A stretch of DNA of 64,000 nt from Leptasterias polaris (Eukaryota > Echinodermata > Asteroidea > Forcipulatida > Asteriidae), in assembly GCA_037783415.1 (NCBI GenBank), contig JAZGTN010000028.1, positions 825,001-889,000 on the forward strand, in the 5' to 3' direction. The notes beneath the pieces were generated by a model. It worked only from the letters and a program-made list of their open reading frames with translations. It had not been told where the DNA came from and made no database searches. Of this stretch, positions 61,140 to 64,000 are shown piece after piece. Each line of letters starts with the position of its first letter. The first letter of the stretch is position 1. The position numbers and the translations under genes were made by a program.

Positions 61140-63500
61140 AGTATAATCAGCATCTCCATTGGACTCTTTGTTTGGTAACAGAAATGTCTTCATTCAACTA
61201 GGATCATTATTCATAACGGATGCATAAACGAAATATTACTTGTCTTGTCTTGTTTGAAGGTTGTATTGGTTTTTGTTTTTTTCAAATTATATAACAAAAC
61301 ATTGCCCAGTTTTTCTGTGGGGAAATATATGCATGATGTATAATCAAATACAGCATCGTGATTGAAGCACACGATACAGCGTCATTGTACAAAATTTTTG
61401 ATTGTAACAATATTTTTTTGATTTTATCAAGTCACTGAAAAATGAAATATCATATGGATTTGGAAACAAGTTCAATTGCTATTAGATAGATGCCTTGAGT
61501 CTATGAACTCGTCATAAACGCTGATTGTAATCTTTAGGTAATGCGTGGAATTACCAGGCTCCCTCGTGGTTTGGTTGCAGATCGTCAGATCCCCGGGCTC
61601 TCAGCTACAGACTGCGGTCAGCACTTCCAGAGAAATGTTCTTAACTTTACAACCAGGGGGCTCAGTATGAAAATTGATTAGTGCGTCTCCTGACAAAACA
61701 AATGCATGGTTTTATAGATCATTTTCTGCCCTTTGCGTGTAAGCATTTCTCATCTGAATTGAAACTAAATCGGATTAAGTAGTGAGCACAAGGAATAATC
61801 CATTTGCGATTTCTTAATTACTAGGTTTATCATCCCCGGAGGACACACAGGGAACATTATCTCCCTGGACGACAAACGTTTCTGACCATTAAGTTCGACA
61901 CATTATATATTTCCAATGTATTAAGTCCGATATTTAGTAATAAATCGGACTTAATCAGTCGGACATTTTTGGTCGGTTTTAAGGACGTAGTGGGTCGACA
62001 GAAAGGTTTGTCGGGCATCTTGATAGGATAAAATGGTTTGAAGGGCACAATATGCCGAGTATAATGGGAATTGTCATTTTCTGTTTAGGTAGGTAAGACA
62101 ATTCAGAAAAACAAAAATGTTAAGTTAAAATATCAATACAATGTTTGAGGCGTCCGTGTGGAAACAAAGAATCCTCTTTTTGCGTGAACTTTAATATGTT
62201 GATTGGATTAGTTCGGGAAGAGGAACTATATCGCATTATACCTGATTGAACTATTCAGGGTGCTTTTCTATTTATCTATAAACTATAACCTCCTCCTTTG
62301 GGGGGGGGGGGGGGGCGTCTAGAGAGTGAGATCGGATTTCAAAAATGAATAGTTTGCTGAACATTTTTCTCTGATTTCCGCTTGTATTATTCATGAACAT
62401 TCTTTACAGCTCATATAAGTGCTCATGTATAAGTCAACCAATATTTTCCTGAGCTACAGCTAGGTGTTGTATTTTCCTGAGCTACAGCTAGGTGTTGTAT
62501 TCCCTGTTGTGAAACAGATGTAAGAAACAGCAATCCCCTTGAAACCAAAAACGTCCCCCGCCTATTTTGTTTTTGCTTATATTAACATATTTTTTTGATT
62601 TTTTAAACCAACCCTTGGTTTTCATAAAATATTAAAATGACGGATATACCTAGTAACATGTACTTTATGCAAACTTATTTCTTACTCATTTTGAGAAACT
62701 TCTTAGCTATTTTTATGAGATCAAAGTGTCGGGCTGATACAGTTTGGTTGTTGCGCTTTAATGTATAAAGTGGAAAGACATTTATCCTATCTAGCTCTTT
62801 GCCAACTTGTCTCATCATGTTTGTTGTCTAGTGATGTCCATTTACCACGCAATAACTCTCTACATTACTTCAGTTTCAATTAAAAACGGAAAGATCTTGC
62901 TTTTGATTGTACCGGTTGACCATGATAGCGTTGTAAGTGCATATTGTAAAGACTCGGACTATCAAACGAAACCGCCTCAATGAACACCATCCGTTTCCTA
63001 CAAGAAAACATTTAGAAAGAATGCTAATCCACGCACGGCTTCTTTTTGAAGATTTGTTTCTTTGTTTGTTTGTTTGTTTGTTTGTTTGACTTTGTTTGCC
63101 TTTGTGTTTATTATATATATATATTTTATTTGTTTATTTACTTATTTTTTCCCTCTCTCTTGTTCATCTTTCTTCTTCTTTGCATCTTCTTCGTCTTTTT
63201 CTTCTTCGTTTTTTTTTTTTTTTTTTTTTTTCAAAGTGCGGTGAGGAATTTAAACTCAATGTGTAATGTTTGCCCCGGACATTTGTTATTAAAATTCAAT
63301 ATATATATATGGACAAACTGATCACGGCAATATTCTTCCAAGGGTTATTCTTTATTGTTTAAACATCGCAGATAACTGTTCATTAAGAAAGACGTTTCTC
63401 GAGTTAATTGTTGACGAATTTGTTTTCAAAAGCAGAAATCAAAACGTCTTCTTTTTAAATCGATTCGATTAAATTAACATTTTAAATAGTATTGTGATGA
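61140..63500. other. Non-coding and low-complexity stretch
   Basis: Includes a 28-bp duplication (62443-62498, ATTTTCCTGAGCTACAGCTA), a G16 run, a TTTG repeat at 63056-63090, a TA run near 63112 and T-rich sequence to 63232. No gene seen. Confidence 0.6.
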
Positions 63501-63573
63501 TGATGATGTATGTTACTCCAGCAGTACCATATAGGTTGCTATTGGAGGGTACTCTCGCAAGAGTACCAGGTAA

Positions 63574-64000
63574 CTAGTTCTTTGGTTTAGGCTTTGTCTT
63601 CTTTGGTTTGTATCTAGGTTTGGGTAAATTGTGAGACATCATTCCCTTGATCATGACATCTCGGGGGATGTTTTTTGTTGCATAACGTTTGACGACTTGT
63701 GAAAGAACTGTGCAGGGATGTGGACCAGGTTTCTTCGATTTCGAATTTTCAAAGCAGCACTGCTTGATCGCACTATCATTATCAGAACGGATGACATGTG
63801 CAATCCATCTTTCTTGTTGATCCTCGATAAATTCTTGTAGAGTTGCTGTGTTGCATTTCTCAAGTATACGTTGGTTTGTATGAATATACCTAAAAATTGT
63901 CTCGGGTGAGGTTTCGGGGTCACCCTTTTTCACACGTTGGAAACCGCCTTTGACCATATGTCGAAGGTATTTGACATACACAGAGTTCATTCTGTCCATC
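63574..64000 (-). pseudogene. C-terminal end of a non-LTR retrotransposon ORF
   Basis: The - strand frame enters from the window edge and reads MDRMNSVYVKYLRHMVKGGF, later FIEDQQERWIAHVIRSDND, and a C-terminal stop at 63574 after a basic tail rich in Lys and Pro. This resembles the segment after the reverse transcriptase in some non-LTR elements; I cannot place the clade firmly. Downstream an ATG/CAT microsatellite at about 63496-63510 may be the 3' tail. The frame is open for 141 codons. Confidence 0.6.

Noticed and set aside
62443..62498. 28-bp duplication considered as a target-site duplication.
   Set aside because: The copies are directly adjacent, so it is a tandem duplication.

Overview
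This is an intron- and repeat-rich, AT-rich metazoan nuclear sequence with no prokaryotic gene organisation. A very abundant palindromic MITE family (ends TTAAAGGCACTG / CAGTGCCTTTAA), mixed LINE relics and a deuterostome-like class C GPCR gene suggest an echinoderm, probably a sea star. That assignment rests on recalled repeat types and was not searched.

2.1-30.2 kb: the one confident host gene, on the + strand. Seven phase-consistent exons (2135-2300, 15831-15963, 22327-22434, 23882-24004, 25104-25246, 27514-27706, 30045-30230) encode the complete seven-helix domain and a short cytoplasmic tail of a GABA-B receptor subunit most like subunit 2. The extracellular Venus-flytrap exons lie upstream of the window. 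Introns carry MITEs, a hAT-type non-autonomous transposon with an 8-bp target duplication (18065-18745), LINE relics and large minisatellites.

30.2-50 kb: mostly non-coding, with MITEs, a TA-flanked inverted-repeat transposon holding the first codons of a putative transposase (44484-45598), a 101-bp x5 tandem array, and weak candidate coding exons at 36943, 47011, 48833 and 49774. The last four are phase-compatible with an alternative receptor C-terminus ending in an RRVSL motif, but this is a hypothesis.

50-60 kb: a repeat-dense block. Two CGTCG-type GC-rich minisatellites stand in inverted orientation (51.58-52.18 kb and 59.45-59.81 kb). Between them a Tx1/L1-like LINE is split by a 3.05-kb L2/CR1-like LINE in the same orientation; removing the insert and one 6-bp target duplication rejoins the host LINE reading frame.

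60-64 kb: a MITE interrupted by another inverted-repeat element (60.24-60.77 kb), a dispersed repeat shared with 33.9 kb and 13.2 kb, low-complexity sequence, and the C-terminal end of a further non-LTR retrotransposon running off the window on the - strand.

No rRNA, intact tRNA or CRISPR array was seen.
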